A stretch of DNA of 13,525 nt from CAZGVW01 sp964529265. GTDB taxonomy: Bacteria; Planctomycetota; Phycisphaerae; Phycisphaerales; UBA1924. The DNA lies in NCBI GenBank assembly GCA_964529265.1, contig CAZGVW010000285.1:1-13525 (forward strand). Direction: 5' to 3'. The notes below the pieces were generated by a model that was given only the letters and a program-made list of their open reading frames with translations, ran no database searches and was not told the DNA's origin. The position numbers and the translations under genes are program-made. Shown in pieces: positions 13,342-13,525 of this stretch (its first letter is position 1; every line of letters begins with the position of its first letter).

Positions 13342-13525
13342 ATGCCGCCGCCCCCCGCGACCAATCCGCCCCCGCCCCCGGCCCCACCCCCGGCCCCACT
13401 CCCCCCTCCGCCGACGCTCCCGGAATCACGCGCCACCCCCTCCTGCCCCCGCTGCGGGTACGACCCCGCCGGCGCCGACGCCGCGTGGCCTGAAGGTCAG
13501 TGCCCGACGGAGGGCACGTGCCGCG
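13342..13525 (+). CDS. Zinc-ribbon protein, N-terminal fragment (runs off the window)
   Basis: From ATG 13342 the frame is open to the last base. The first 24 residues are almost all Pro with Ala and Leu. Then comes SCPRCGYDPAGAD, WPEGQC and PTEGTC (Cys at codons beginning 13444, 13453, 13501 and 13519). This is the start of a CPRCGYD...WP...CP.EG.C ribbon that I recall as typical of Phycisphaerae membrane proteins; the expected final CG would lie just past the window. An overlapping frame starting at ATG 13332 is also open for about 50 codons but gives only Pro/Arg-rich low-complexity sequence and ends at 13493. The ribbon cysteines favour the 13342 frame. The exact start is uncertain, as no ribosome binding site or TAnnnT box at a fitting distance is seen. 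Confidence 0.65.
   Translation, partial: MPPPPATNPPPPPAPPPAPLPPPPTLPESRATPSCPRCGYDPAGADAAWPEGQCPTEGTCR

Noticed and set aside
13233..13493. Open frame with starts at 13233 and 13332 encoding a Pro/Arg-rich peptide
   Set aside because: It crosses the second hairpin, has no recognisable motif, and overlaps the frame from 13342 that carries spaced zinc-ribbon cysteines.

Overview
The window looks like a stretch of chromosome from a high-GC planctomycete-type bacterium, most likely of the Phycisphaerae. The main clues are three separate proteins that combine a Cys4 zinc ribbon with membrane segments or a proline-rich N-terminus, ordinary housekeeping genes scattered singly on both strands, and many gene-free gaps packed with interspersed palindromic repeats. 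The taxonomic call is an inference from these features and was not tested by any search. No rRNA, tRNA, CRISPR array, transposase, integrase or phage gene is visible.

Layout. 50-1501 (minus): membrane-anchored zinc-ribbon protein of unknown function, with an 8-bp tandem repeat just upstream of its start. 1502-2106: a gene-free, repeat-rich gap. 2107-2832 (plus): pirin-like bicupin. 2833-3052: a paired inverted-repeat element. 3053-4570 (plus): gatA, the amidase subunit of Asp/Glu-tRNA amidotransferase. 4708-5331 (plus): secreted or anchored protein with internal repeats and a C-terminal coiled coil. 5453-6952 (plus): exported alpha/beta hydrolase, followed 10 nt later by a small uncharacterised gene (6963-7427). 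7576-8634 (minus): arginase/agmatinase-family ureohydrolase. 8909-9718 (plus): zinc-ribbon polytopic membrane protein, divergent from the ureohydrolase. 9734-9884: a long inverted repeat. 9887-11026 (minus): proB. 11087-11806 (plus): unrecognised gene. 11850-13148 (plus): proA. 13192-13255: tandem hairpins. 13342-13525 (plus): start of another zinc-ribbon gene, cut by the window edge.

Functional links. ProB and ProA catalyse the first two steps of proline synthesis from glutamate but are transcribed divergently, separated by one orphan gene. GatA stands without gatB or gatC. The ureohydrolase would feed polyamine or arginine metabolism. The rest are envelope or export proteins without an assignable pathway.

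The most interesting material is not in the named genes. There are three paired inverted-repeat elements plus one solo arm built from short CAGAG-type units. Two nearly identical hairpins lie 2.7 kb apart. A palindrome sits in frame inside a coding region. Five genes share a TAnnnT box 7-11 nt before the start codon, suggesting leaderless or near-leaderless transcripts. The base skew of the plus strand changes from G-rich to C-rich at about 9.7-9.9 kb, right at the long inverted repeat.
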